Position numbers and translations under genes: made by a program. Below are positions 1 to 6,325 of a DNA stretch of 8,868 nt, in pieces (the first letter of the stretch is position 1; every line of letters begins with the position of its first letter). The stretch lies in NCBI GenBank assembly GCA_946886875.1, contig CAMPJN010000137.1, forward strand, positions 1-8,868, read 5' to 3'. Under the pieces are notes generated by a model. It was given only the letters and a program-made list of their open reading frames with translations, was not told where the DNA came from and made no database searches. Source of the DNA: an uncultured Pseudomonas sp. (GTDB lineage: Bacteria > Pseudomonadota > Gammaproteobacteria > Pseudomonadales > Pseudomonadaceae).

Positions 1-807
1 GACATGCAGCATGCCGTAATTGAGGATCAGCGGCACCGCCAGCCAGGTCTGCGCGGCGCCGAACCAGGCCGCCGGCAACGGCGGGCGCAGCGGCAAGCGC
101 AAGCCGGCGAGCAACAGCAGATAGCCGATGGCGAAGACCAGTGCGTTGAGCCCGAGCTGTTGCATCAACAGCAACAGGGCGAAGAAACACAGGCCGTTGA
201 GCCATGCAGAACGCAAGCGCAGGCACTTCAACAGCAGCGGCAGGCAGGCGCCAAGCACCGGCCAGAGCAGCTGTTGCGGGGCGCTGCTGCCTTCGGCCAG
301 GGCGAAAATCGCCCAGCACAGCAGGTCCATCAGAATCGCCGCTTGCAACAGTTGGCGGATTTTCGCCGGCGGGTAACCGAAGTGTTGCAAGTAGAGAAAT
401 AGCACCGGAATGGCCGTGAGGGCGAACAGCAGGCCCACGGCGATGCTCGCCAGGGTGCTTTGCGCCGGCAGCAGCCAGAGCGCGCAAGCCAGGCCGCAGA
501 AGAACGGCAGAAAGAAGCTCGGCAGGGCGATTTTGACGCTGCTGACATCCAGGTCGAGGTCGATCACCTCACTGAGGATATGCCCCAGCACCAGGGTGAA
601 CGCCAGGCCATAGAGTAACGCCAACCAGTCCGGCGCGAGCAGCTCTGCGGCGCCGAAGCCCTGGGGCGTGCTCCATAGCAGCAGCGGCAAACCCAGGGTG
701 GCCAGCAACAGTTGGCTGACGATGGGCAGCAGACGCAGGCGTCGACCCAGCCAGGTCACCACGGCGAACAATCCCAGCAGGCCGAGCCAGCACAGCGCGA
801 TACTCAT
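1..807 (-). CDS. CPA2-family cation:proton antiporter-like membrane protein, C-terminus beyond left edge
   Basis: A reading frame with no stop codon runs from ATG at 807 to the window edge, giving 269 residues. The translation is almost wholly hydrophobic, with about eight or more predicted membrane spans. It resembles the Na+/H+ exchanger fold (PF00999, CPA2/Kef/CHX branch). An acidic DLDLD stretch (about 84-88) precedes a helix with SFFLPFFCG (about 96-104). LTAIPVLFLYL (130-140) resembles the ITAFPVLARIL-type motif of CHX/Kef proteins. AAILMDLLCW (156-165) resembles the antiporter core helix that carries the ion-binding Asp, here D161. The residue before D161 is Met, where family members usually have Asp, Asn or Gln. 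The ATG overlaps the exporter stop codon (ATGA) and no strong Shine-Dalgarno precedes it, so translation is probably coupled. Family membership is fairly secure. Its role in the pigment pathway is unknown; pH or cation homeostasis, or energising export, are guesses. Confidence 0.8.
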   Translation of the reverse strand, partial: MSIALCWLGLLGLFAVVTWLGRRLRLLPIVSQLLLATLGLPLLLWSTPQGFGAAELLAPDWLALLYGLAFTLVLGHILSEVIDLDLDVSSVKIALPSFFLPFFCGLACALWLLPAQSTLASIAVGLLFALTAIPVLFLYLQHFGYPPAKIRQLLQAAILMDLLCWAIFALAEGSSAPQQLLWPVLGACLPLLLKCLRLRSAWLNGLCFFALLLLMQQLGLNALVFAIGYLLLLAGLRLPLRPPLPAAWFGAAQTWLAVPLILNYGMLHV

Positions 808-3161
808 GCCGCCACTGCCTGGCCGTGTGGCGGCGTCTTGCTGGCCCAGGGCGAGAGTAGGAAGCAGAAGAACAGGCCGAGGCTGATCGCCAGGCCGAAA
901 TTGGCGATGACCGGGGTCTGGCTGACCAGCAGCAGGCCGAACGACAGCCAGCTGGTCAGGGCCGAGAGCAGGGTGCCGATCAGGCTGACTGCCGCACCGC
1001 CGATGCCCTCGCGCATCAGGATCGCGTAGTCGATACCGATGGCGGTGATCAGTAGCAGGCCGAACAGGCTGAACAGGGTCAGTGGCTGGCCCAGCCAGCC
1101 CAGGCAGGCCAGGGCCGCCAGGGCGGCCAGCAGCGGCAGGCAGACCACGCGCAGCGCGCCGGCCAGGCCGAAGGGGATGCACAGCAACAGCAGAATCGCC
1201 GCGCAGGAGGCCAGCTTGAGTTGCGCCGCGCTCAATTGGGTGGCGGCGAACAGGCCGTTCAGCTCGCTCAGGCGGTCGACCAGTTGCACGCCGTCCAGGC
1301 CGGCGCTGGCCGCATCGAGCTGCGCGCGGTTGATCTGGCCTTGCAAGCTAACCAGGCCGGCGACTTGGCCTTGCTTGTCTGCGCCCAGCCAGAGCGGGCG
1401 CCAGGCTTCGCCGAGGGGGCTGGCCAGGGCCTCGGCCATGGTCGGTTGTGGGGTCGTCAGCAGTTGCTGGAGCTCCGCCTGCAACGCGGCTTCGGGAATG
1501 CCGGCGGCAAGCAGCGGCTGCCAATGCTCGGGCAAGCGTTCCAAAGTGCCGCGCAGTGTTTGCAACTGCTGCGCTGGCGCGACCAATTGGCTGAGGGCGC
1601 GGTAGCTGCGCAAGCCGTCTGCGGCCAGCAGAGCGTCCAGGCGCGCGCTGAGCTCTGCCTGGCGTTGCAGCAATTGCGCTTGATCCTGGGCGCGCACCAG
1701 GAAGAACTGGCTGGTGGGCTGTTGCCCGGTCAGTTCGGCGATGCGCTGGGCCTCGTCGAGCAGCTGCGGCTGCTGGCCCAGCCATTGGCGCAGATCGTTC
1801 TGTGCCTGTACCTGCCACAGGCCACCGGCACAGAACAGCAACAGCAGGCCGAGCAGCGGCGCGCTGCCGACCTTGCCGAGCAGGCGCGCACGCAGCCGCA
1901 GCAATTTTTCGCTGAAGCTCAGCGGGCCGGACGCCGGGTTCAGCTGCAGACCACTAAGCCAGGCCGGCAGCAGGCACACCGAGCAGAGGTAGGCGGCGAT
2001 CAGCCCGGCGGCGGAAAACAGCGCGATCTGGGTCAGCGCCGGAAAAGGCGTAAAGGCCAACGCCAGGTAACCGAGCAGATTGGTGCCCAGGCTCAGGCTC
2101 AGACCCGGCAGCGTGGCGCGCATGGCGTTCCAGCTGTGCCAGGCGTGGCCGCTCCAGTTCTTGCTCCAGCTTTTACTCAAGTAGTGCTGCGGGTAATCCG
2201 CCGCGACGCCAATCAGGCTGGCGCCGAGCACCAGGGTGATTGCATTGATCTGGCCGAACACCAGCACGCAGGCGCTGACGCCCGCCAGCAGCGCCACGCC
2301 TATGGGCAACAGGCCGAGCAGCGCACGCGGGGTGCGATAGGTGAACAGCAACAGCAGCAGGATGCCGAGCACCGAGCCGCCGCCGATCCAGCCGATCTCG
2401 CGGCTGGCCTGGGTCTGGCCGGCCGCGGCGTGCAGCAGGCCGCTGGTCGCCAGCAATTGGCCGCCTTCGCTCGTCACTTGCGTGCGTACATCGGCCACCG
2501 CCGCGGCTATGGCCAGCGGCGCCTGCAAATCGAAGGAGTCGCCCTGGATGCGTGCGCGCAATAGCGCCCAGGTCATGCCGTCGCCCTCGACCAACAGGGC
2601 GCCGCTGCCGAGATCGGCCTGAATCCGGCTGTGCGGGGTCAACGCATGTTGGGCGCGGGCGCCCAGGCCTAGCCAGTCCTGGTCCAGGGGCAGCAGGCCG
2701 AAGGCGGCGAAGGTGTCGAACAGCTGCGCGCTGCGTTGTTCGATAAAGGCTTGCGGCTGCTCGGCGAGCAGTTGTCGGTCGGCCGGTTGCAACAGCGCCA
2801 GGCGGCTGGCCAATAGTTGCTGGCGCAGGGCCGGCAGATCGGCTTCCAGGCTCCATTGCACGCGCTGGAAATTCTGGCTGTCGCGCCATTGCTGGCCGAT
2901 CCGTTGCACCAGGGCGATAGCCTGCTCGCGTTGGGGGTGGCCGATCAGCAATAACAACTCGCGATTCAGCGGCTCCTGCATGCGTTGTTCGGCCTGCAGC
3001 ACCAGGGCATCACCGCCGCCCGCGGGCAGCAGTTCGAGCATGCTCGCCGCTATCGGCGGGCCATTGCGCCATTGCCAGGCGGCCAGAGCCAACAGTGCCA
3101 GCAAAAACAGGCCGAACAGCCGTGGCAGGCTGCGTTCAAGCGCGCGGCGCTCAATTGGCAA
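804..3161 (-). CDS. MMPL/RND-superfamily lipid exporter of the aryl polyene cluster
   Basis: A 785-residue inner-membrane exporter with the duplicated MMPL/RND plan. TM1 lies at about 13-30 and a periplasmic domain at about 35-255. Membrane helices follow at about 258-400, with GVAADYPQHYLSK (D322, Y323). A single helix at about 434-451 leads into a second periplasmic domain to about 645. A second helical bundle at about 648-772 carries AIGIDYAILMREG (D711, Y712). The two Asp-Tyr sites match the proton-relay positions of MMPL transporters, and the length fits the predicted-exporter group found in APE clusters. It probably moves the lipid-linked pigment or its precursor out of the inner membrane and hands it to the LolA-like carrier encoded just upstream. 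The start is TTG, since no in-frame ATG gives a complete TM1. It overlaps the upstream stop by 11 nt, with AGGAG ten bases before it. A rare ATT start one codon upstream is a less likely alternative. Confidence 0.93.
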   Translation of the reverse strand: MPIERRALERSLPRLFGLFLLALLALAAWQWRNGPPIAASMLELLPAGGGDALVLQAEQRMQEPLNRELLLLIGHPQREQAIALVQRIGQQWRDSQNFQRVQWSLEADLPALRQQLLASRLALLQPADRQLLAEQPQAFIEQRSAQLFDTFAAFGLLPLDQDWLGLGARAQHALTPHSRIQADLGSGALLVEGDGMTWALLRARIQGDSFDLQAPLAIAAAVADVRTQVTSEGGQLLATSGLLHAAAGQTQASREIGWIGGGSVLGILLLLLFTYRTPRALLGLLPIGVALLAGVSACVLVFGQINAITLVLGASLIGVAADYPQHYLSKSWSKNWSGHAWHSWNAMRATLPGLSLSLGTNLLGYLALAFTPFPALTQIALFSAAGLIAAYLCSVCLLPAWLSGLQLNPASGPLSFSEKLLRLRARLLGKVGSAPLLGLLLLFCAGGLWQVQAQNDLRQWLGQQPQLLDEAQRIAELTGQQPTSQFFLVRAQDQAQLLQRQAELSARLDALLAADGLRSYRALSQLVAPAQQLQTLRGTLERLPEHWQPLLAAGIPEAALQAELQQLLTTPQPTMAEALASPLGEAWRPLWLGADKQGQVAGLVSLQGQINRAQLDAASAGLDGVQLVDRLSELNGLFAATQLSAAQLKLASCAAILLLLCIPFGLAGALRVVCLPLLAALAALACLGWLGQPLTLFSLFGLLLITAIGIDYAILMREGIGGAAVSLIGTLLSALTSWLSFGLLLVSQTPVIANFGLAISLGLFFCFLLSPWASKTPPHGQAVAA

Positions 3162-3783
3162 AATCGCGGCGCTCCTGCTCGCTCAGGGCGTCGCCTGGCT
3201 GGCTGTCGGGCAAACGCAGCACGGTCTTGTCGCCTTGGGTTTCCAGCAGCTCGATGCGCTCGACCAGGGCGCCGCCGTCGATCTGGATGCGCTCGAAGAT
3301 CTGCTTGAGCAGCAGCGAGTGCGGGGTCAGGTTCAGCTGCCAGGCCTCGCTACTGCCGCTCAGTTGCAGCTCGAAGTCTTGCGCCAGGCCGCTGTGGTCG
3401 CCCTTGAGTACGGCGAGAAACAGCCGGCTCTGCTGGGCGGCGACGTCCTGGCCGGGCTGCAGCTGCCAGCCATTGGCGCTGCGTTTGGCGATGCCGCTAT
3501 CGTCGATGCGGTAGTCCTGTTGTAGCGGGCTTTGCAGTTGCCAGAGCAGGCCCTGCTCGGCACTGAGGACGAACTGGCCGCGGCTGGTCAGGGGCTGGGG
3601 CAGGGCACGCAGGTGTTTTTCCTGAATCAGTGGGCCGCGGACTACGGCTGGCTTGGCCAGCTGGGCGCTGAGTTGGTCCAGATCGAAGGCGTAGGCGTTG
3701 CTGGTCAGGAGCAGCAAGAGCGCCAGTAGCCCGGATGCAATCCGGAAGCGGGGTAAGGCCTGCGTACGCTTCCCGGATTTCAT
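3151..3783 (-). CDS. LolA-like periplasmic outer-membrane carrier protein
   Basis: A 210-residue protein with a signal peptide: a basic n-region (K3, K5, R6, R12, R14), a Leu-rich core GLLALLLLL (18-26), and a likely cut after A32 in SNAYA. The mature part has LolA-family features: EKHLRALPQPLTSRGQFVL (55-73), GLLWQLQSP (78-86) and a beta-rich remainder ending in IDGGALVERIELLETQGDKT. LolA-like proteins in APE clusters are thought to carry the lipidated pigment across the periplasm, and the downstream overlap with the MMPL exporter supports that. The start is uncertain. ATG at 3783 is the nearest start giving a complete signal peptide, but it lies inside a palindromic repeat (3726-3792) and has no clear Shine-Dalgarno. 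The frame stays open up to a GTG at 4230 that overlaps the thioesterase stop. A 359-residue product from that GTG would have its first ~150 residues encoded by repeats and the signal sequence buried inside, so it is unlikely. Confidence 0.85.
   Translation of the reverse strand: MKSGKRTQALPRFRIASGLLALLLLLTSNAYAFDLDQLSAQLAKPAVVRGPLIQEKHLRALPQPLTSRGQFVLSAEQGLLWQLQSPLQQDYRIDDSGIAKRSANGWQLQPGQDVAAQQSRLFLAVLKGDHSGLAQDFELQLSGSSEAWQLNLTPHSLLLKQIFERIQIDGGALVERIELLETQGDKTVLRLPDSQPGDALSEQERRDFAN
3172..3176 (-). promoter_or_regulatory. Ribosome binding site supporting the TTG start of the MMPL exporter
   Basis: The minus strand reads AGGAG here, ten bases before TTG at 3161 and seven before a possible ATT start at 3164. 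It lies inside the last codons of the LolA-like gene. It is the main support for a non-ATG start, because no ATG occurs near the beginning of the exporter frame. Confidence 0.5.
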
Positions 3784-3792
3784 CCGGGCTAC
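3726..3792. repeat. Palindromic repeat with GTAGCCCGGAT ends
   Basis: An imperfect inverted repeat. The left arm (3726-3750) begins GTAGCCCGGATGCAATCCGG. The right arm (3767-3792) ends GGATTTCATCCGGGCTAC and matches the complement of the left arm except for one mismatch and one extra base. The loop is about 16 bp. Elements with GTAGCCCGGAT ends are common between genes in Pseudomonas and other gammaproteobacteria (recalled, not searched). This copy overlaps a coding region: it contains the presumed ATG (3783-3781) and encodes roughly the first 19 residues of the LolA-like precursor. Confidence 0.85.
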
Positions 3793-3856
3793 GAGGTTGT
3801 GCCAGCGCAGAAATGAAGATTGAACAACTTCAGTCGGGCCAGGATACGGGGTCCCC

Positions 3857-4090
3857 TCAGGAGGCCGAGTGGAATCCCTGCGTAAGGGGTTGAGCGGCAT
3901 GGATGCCGCGAGAGCTGCGATGGGCCAGGGATGGCCCTTCGCAGCGTGCCCCTGGAGCAGGGATGAAGCGAGGGAAGTCGAGCGCAGCGAGACCCGTATG
4001 TGGGGCGCGCTTTCTCTTTGGTTACTTTCTCTTTGCGCGCGCAAAGAGAAAGTAACTCGCCCGACAGGGCGAAACCGGTCGCATGGCGGA
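3857..4090. repeat. Composite intergenic element with nested palindromes
   Basis: A block beginning near CTCAGGAGGCCGAGTGGAAT holds stem-loops in series. GCGGCAT/ATGCCGC is at 3894-3909 with a 2-bp loop. GCTGCGATGGGCC pairs with GGCCCTTCGCAGC at 3914-3945, with one mismatch in 13 and a 6-bp loop. The perfect palindrome at 4021-4056 follows. From memory, similar sequence (CATGGATGCCGCGAGAGC, then a TTTGGTTACTTTCT hairpin and AAGTAACTCGCCC) recurs in Pseudomonas intergenic regions, so I treat it as one repeat family. The outer limits are approximate, and no function is known to me. Confidence 0.6.
4021..4056. repeat. Perfect 36-bp palindrome
   Basis: GTTACTTTCTCTTTGC (4021-4036) is followed by the self-complementary centre GCGC and then by GCAAAGAGAAAGTAAC (4041-4056), an exact complement. 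The segment CTTTCTCTTTG also occurs as a direct repeat just before it (4010-4020 and 4025-4035). As RNA it would form a very stable hairpin from either strand. Neither side has the U-tract of an intrinsic terminator. It could still affect mRNA processing or decay within the operon, which is inference. Confidence 0.9.
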
Positions 4091-4133
4091 CGCTGAAGGT
4101 TGGCACACCCCGATTCTTGGGCAAACGATCCGC

Positions 4134-4166
4134 GTTGGGTTTCGCAACGCTCAACCCAACCTACGG
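4134..4166. repeat. GTTGGGT/ACCCAAC palindromic intergenic repeat
   Basis: GTTGGGT (4134-4140) and ACCCAAC (4154-4160) flank a 13-base loop containing CGCAACGCT, followed by CTACGGG. The minus strand reads GTAGGTTGGGTTGAGCG, then GAAACCCAAC. This is a widespread gammaproteobacterial intergenic motif related in sequence to the larger element at 8013-8171, recognised from memory. Confidence 0.75.
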
Positions 4167-4226
4167 GATTGTCTTTAGCCGGGCGAATGGCGTTCAGCCA
4201 GCGCTGACAGCCTGCCAGAATGATCT

Positions 4227-4652
4227 TCACGCCAGCACCCGCTCTACCGCTTCGACCAGCACCCTGGGCGAGGCGAATTGCATTTCGCGGGTGGCGATTT
4301 CCACCGCTACCTGCACGCTGCTGCCGCGGGTCATGCGTTCGCCGCTGGCGGCATCAGTGATCAGGTAGTTGATCTTCAGGCGGTTCTCCCACTCCACCAG
4401 GTCGGCGCGGACAATGATCGTTTGGCCGAACTGGGCGCCGCGGATATAGCGAATCTGCAGGTCGATCACCGGCCAGGCATAGCCGGCGTCGCGCATCTGC
4501 ACATAGTTGTGGCCGAGCTTGTCGAGCAGAGCGCAACGCGCTTGTTCGAAGTATTTGATGTAGTGGCCGTGCCAGACCACTTCCATCATGTCGACGTCGA
4601 AGAACGGCACCACCAGCTCGATTTCGGCCTGCAATACGCCTTTGCTACGCAT
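4227..4652 (-). CDS. 4-hydroxybenzoyl-CoA-type (4HBT, YbgC-like) acyl thioesterase
   Basis: A 141-residue single-domain hot-dog thioesterase, a typical length for the family. The N-terminal motif PFFDVDMMEVVWHGHYIKYF (16-35) matches the 4HBT/YbgC signature in which an Asp before the xxxxVVxHxxY helix is catalytic. D21 aligns with that Asp, and H28 and Y31 are also present. The remainder (IDLQIRYIRGAQFGQTIIV, then ENRLKINYLI) follows the usual strand order. It hydrolyses acyl-CoA or acyl-ACP thioesters in the cytoplasm. In APE clusters such enzymes are placed at chain release or removal of stalled intermediates; the substrate cannot be read from sequence. A strong ribosome binding site precedes the ATG. 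Its TGA overlaps a GTG in the frame of the next gene (GTGA), although the recognisable LolA-like domain begins only about 450 bases later. Confidence 0.92.
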   Translation of the reverse strand: MRSKGVLQAEIELVVPFFDVDMMEVVWHGHYIKYFEQARCALLDKLGHNYVQMRDAGYAWPVIDLQIRYIRGAQFGQTIIVRADLVEWENRLKINYLITDAASGERMTRGSSVQVAVEIATREMQFASPRVLVEAVERVLA

Positions 4653-4658
4653 GGGCGG

Positions 4659-4665
4659 CTCCTCC
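4659..4665 (-). promoter_or_regulatory. Strong ribosome binding site of the thioesterase
   Basis: The minus strand reads GGAGGAG six bases before the ATG at 4652, fixing that start. It is the best Shine-Dalgarno match in the window. It sits directly downstream of the palindromic repeat at 4683-4761, so the thioesterase can be translated independently of the ammonia-lyase gene. Confidence 0.75.
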
Positions 4666-4682
4666 GGATTGAGCCTGCTTCC

Positions 4683-4761
4683 GTAGGAGCCAGCTTGCTG
4701 TGGTCCGGCAATCCGGCGATGCTTTTGCGTGCGGCCGGATCGCCAGCAAGCTGGCTCCTAC
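4683..4761. repeat. Palindromic repeat with GTAGGAGCCAGCTTGCTG arms
   Basis: GTAGGAGCCAGCTTGCTG (4683-4700) and CAGCAAGCTGGCTCCTAC (4744-4761) are exact complements, 18 bp each. The 43-bp interior contains a second inverted pair, ATCCGGC (4711-4717) and GCCGGAT (4734-4740), so the whole can fold as a two-tier stem. This is one of the commonest extragenic palindrome types in Pseudomonas (recalled). It fills most of the 125-bp gap between the ammonia-lyase stop and the thioesterase start. Confidence 0.92.
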
Positions 4762-4777
4762 ACAGGCGGATCGCCGA

Positions 4778-6325
4778 TTACGCATACAGGCTCCAGTGCT
4801 GTTCGCGGATGCGGGTCAGGCACAGGCGCAGCTCGCCTTCCAGGGCGCGGTCTTCGATTACCGGCGGGAAGTCTGCGGCCAACTCTTCGCGCATCGCCGC
4901 CACGGGGGCAGGGATGTCGTTCTTGCCGTTGCGCTGGCGCAGCCAGACGCCCTGGTTGGCGGCCAGCAGGGTGGCGGCGGCGACCTGTTCGGTCAGCTCC
5001 AGGCTGCGCAGGGCGTCGCGCGCGGCTATGGTGCCCATGCTCACCTTGTCTTGGTTGTGGCATTCGGTGGAGCGCGAGAACACGCTGGCCGGCATGGTGT
5101 TTTTCAGCGCTTCGGCGGTCCAGGCGCTGGTGCCGATCTGCACCGCCTTGAAGCCGTGGTTGATCATCGCGCTGACTTCCGGAGCGCCAGACAGGTTGCT
5201 CGGCAGGCCGTGGTTGTAGCGTACGTCGACCAGCAGGGCGAGCTGGCGGTCGAGCAGGTCGGCGACGTTGCCCACCAGGTTTTTCAGGCTGTCCATGGCG
5301 AAGGCGATATGCCCGCCATAGAAGTGCCCGCCGTGCAGCACGCGTTCAGCTTCGGCGTCGATCAGCGGGTTGTCGTTGGCGCTGTTCAGCTCGATCTCGA
5401 TAAATTGCCGCAGCAAGCCCAGGCTGTCGGCTAGTACGCCCAGTACGTGGGGCGCGCAGCGCAGCGAGTAGCGATCCTGCAGGCGGTGCAGCGGTGCGGT
5501 CGGCGCATCGATAGCCAGATCCTGACGCAGCCAGGCGGCGACCTGCATCTGCCCGGGGTGCGGCTTGGCGGCGAACAGGCGCTCGTCGAAGTGCTCCGGG
5601 TTGCCTTCCAGCGCCACCACGTTAAGCGCGGTGATGCGCGTGGCCAGCTTAAGCAGGTAGTCGGCGCGGGAATAGGCCTGGCAGGCCAGGGCGGTCATCA
5701 CCGCGGTGCCGTTCATCAGCGCCAGGGCTTCCTTTGGCCGCAGCACCAACGGCGTCCAGCCCAGCTCTGCATGCACCTCTGCGGCGCTGCGTTGCTCGCC
5801 GCGGAACAGTACGTCGCGCTCGCCGCTAAGGGTGGCGGCGACATAGGACAGCGGCGTGAGGTCGCCGCTGGCGCCGACCGAGCCTTCTTCCGGGATCAGC
5901 GGCAGCACGTCGTATTCGAGAAACGCCTGCAGGCGCTCGAGCAATTCCACCCGCACCCCGGATACGCCCTGGCACAGCGACTGCAAACGCGCCGCCAATA
6001 CCGCGCGGGTGCTCGGCGCATCCAGCAGCTTGCCCAGACCGCAACCGTGGAAGGTATAGAGGTGACGCGGCAGCGCCTCGACCTGATGCAGCGGCACCGC
6101 CACCACACAGGAATCGCCGTAGCCGGTGGTGACGCCGTAAATCACGCCTTCCTTGTCCAGCAGGCTGTCGAGAAAGCGCGCGCCCTTGGCGATCTTCTCG
6201 CGATAGGCAGCATCGCTCTGCAGCTGCGCCGGGGCGCTGCGGCTGGCCAAGGCGACGACCTGCTCGATGCGCAGGGGCTGTTCGCCGAATACGATGGGAT
6301 CAGGCTGATTTGTCGTCATCTTCAT
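4778..6325 (-). CDS. MIO-type aromatic amino acid ammonia-lyase (HAL/PAL/TAL family)
   Basis: A 515-residue cytoplasmic enzyme that deaminates an amino acid to an aryl-acrylate. GSVGASGDLTPLS (148-160) contains the A152-S153-G154 triad that cyclises to the MIO cofactor. Other family residues are Y63 in YGVTTGYGD, N205 in MNGTAV, YSLRC (Y286, R289) and NSANDNPL (314-321). Substrate hints point away from histidine. The selectivity pair is F92-H93, where HAL has Ser-His, PAL Phe-Leu and TAL His-Leu. HNQDKVSMG (423-431) has Gln425 where HAL has Glu, as in PAL and TAL. It may supply a cinnamate- or coumarate-type acid to pigment synthesis; the substrate is unproven. The start is ATG 6325 or the ATG two codons later (6319), which has GGA at better spacing. 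Both overlap the acyltransferase 3' end, by 26 or 20 nt. Confidence 0.94.
   Translation of the reverse strand: MKMTTNQPDPIVFGEQPLRIEQVVALASRSAPAQLQSDAAYREKIAKGARFLDSLLDKEGVIYGVTTGYGDSCVVAVPLHQVEALPRHLYTFHGCGLGKLLDAPSTRAVLAARLQSLCQGVSGVRVELLERLQAFLEYDVLPLIPEEGSVGASGDLTPLSYVAATLSGERDVLFRGEQRSAAEVHAELGWTPLVLRPKEALALMNGTAVMTALACQAYSRADYLLKLATRITALNVVALEGNPEHFDERLFAAKPHPGQMQVAAWLRQDLAIDAPTAPLHRLQDRYSLRCAPHVLGVLADSLGLLRQFIEIELNSANDNPLIDAEAERVLHGGHFYGGHIAFAMDSLKNLVGNVADLLDRQLALLVDVRYNHGLPSNLSGAPEVSAMINHGFKAVQIGTSAWTAEALKNTMPASVFSRSTECHNQDKVSMGTIAARDALRSLELTEQVAAATLLAANQGVWLRQRNGKNDIPAPVAAMREELAADFPPVIEDRALEGELRLCLTRIREQHWSLYA

Larger units (their letters stand above)
3784..4226. other. Gene-free stretch of repeats between the thioesterase and LolA-like genes
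   Basis: These 443 bases contain no gene I can support. In the direction of transcription they hold a GTTGGGT/ACCCAAC palindrome (4134-4160), a 36-bp perfect palindrome (4021-4056), two smaller stem-loops (3914-3945 and 3894-3909), and unassigned sequence (about 3793-3856) before the repeat that starts the next gene. The overlapping frames on both strands in this stretch look like chance: they have no domains and their sequence follows the palindromes. No promoter with recognisable -35/-10 boxes and no stem followed by a T-run was found. Confidence 0.7.

Noticed and set aside
4..402. Gln/Arg-rich open frame on the + strand at the left edge
   Set aside because: It is the shadow of the antiporter-like gene, which is open across the whole region on the minus strand and has coherent membrane spans.
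1221..2564. 447-codon open frame on the + strand, Gln/Ala-rich
   Set aside because: It lies wholly antisense to the MMPL exporter, has a low-complexity composition typical of the complement of Leu/Ala-rich GC-rich coding sequence, and shows no domain or ribosome binding site.
4021..4056. Intrinsic terminator
   Set aside because: The stem is strong, but neither strand has a following run of T, and related downstream genes continue in the same direction.
3784..4230. N-terminal extension of the LolA-like protein to GTG at 4230
   Set aside because: The extra residues are encoded by palindromic repeats and would place the signal sequence about 165 residues into the chain. It is kept as an evolutionary clue rather than as the annotated start.
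4778..6325. Histidine ammonia-lyase (hutH) of histidine breakdown
   Set aside because: No hut genes are adjacent, the selectivity pair is Phe-His rather than Ser-His, and Gln replaces the Glu expected in histidases.
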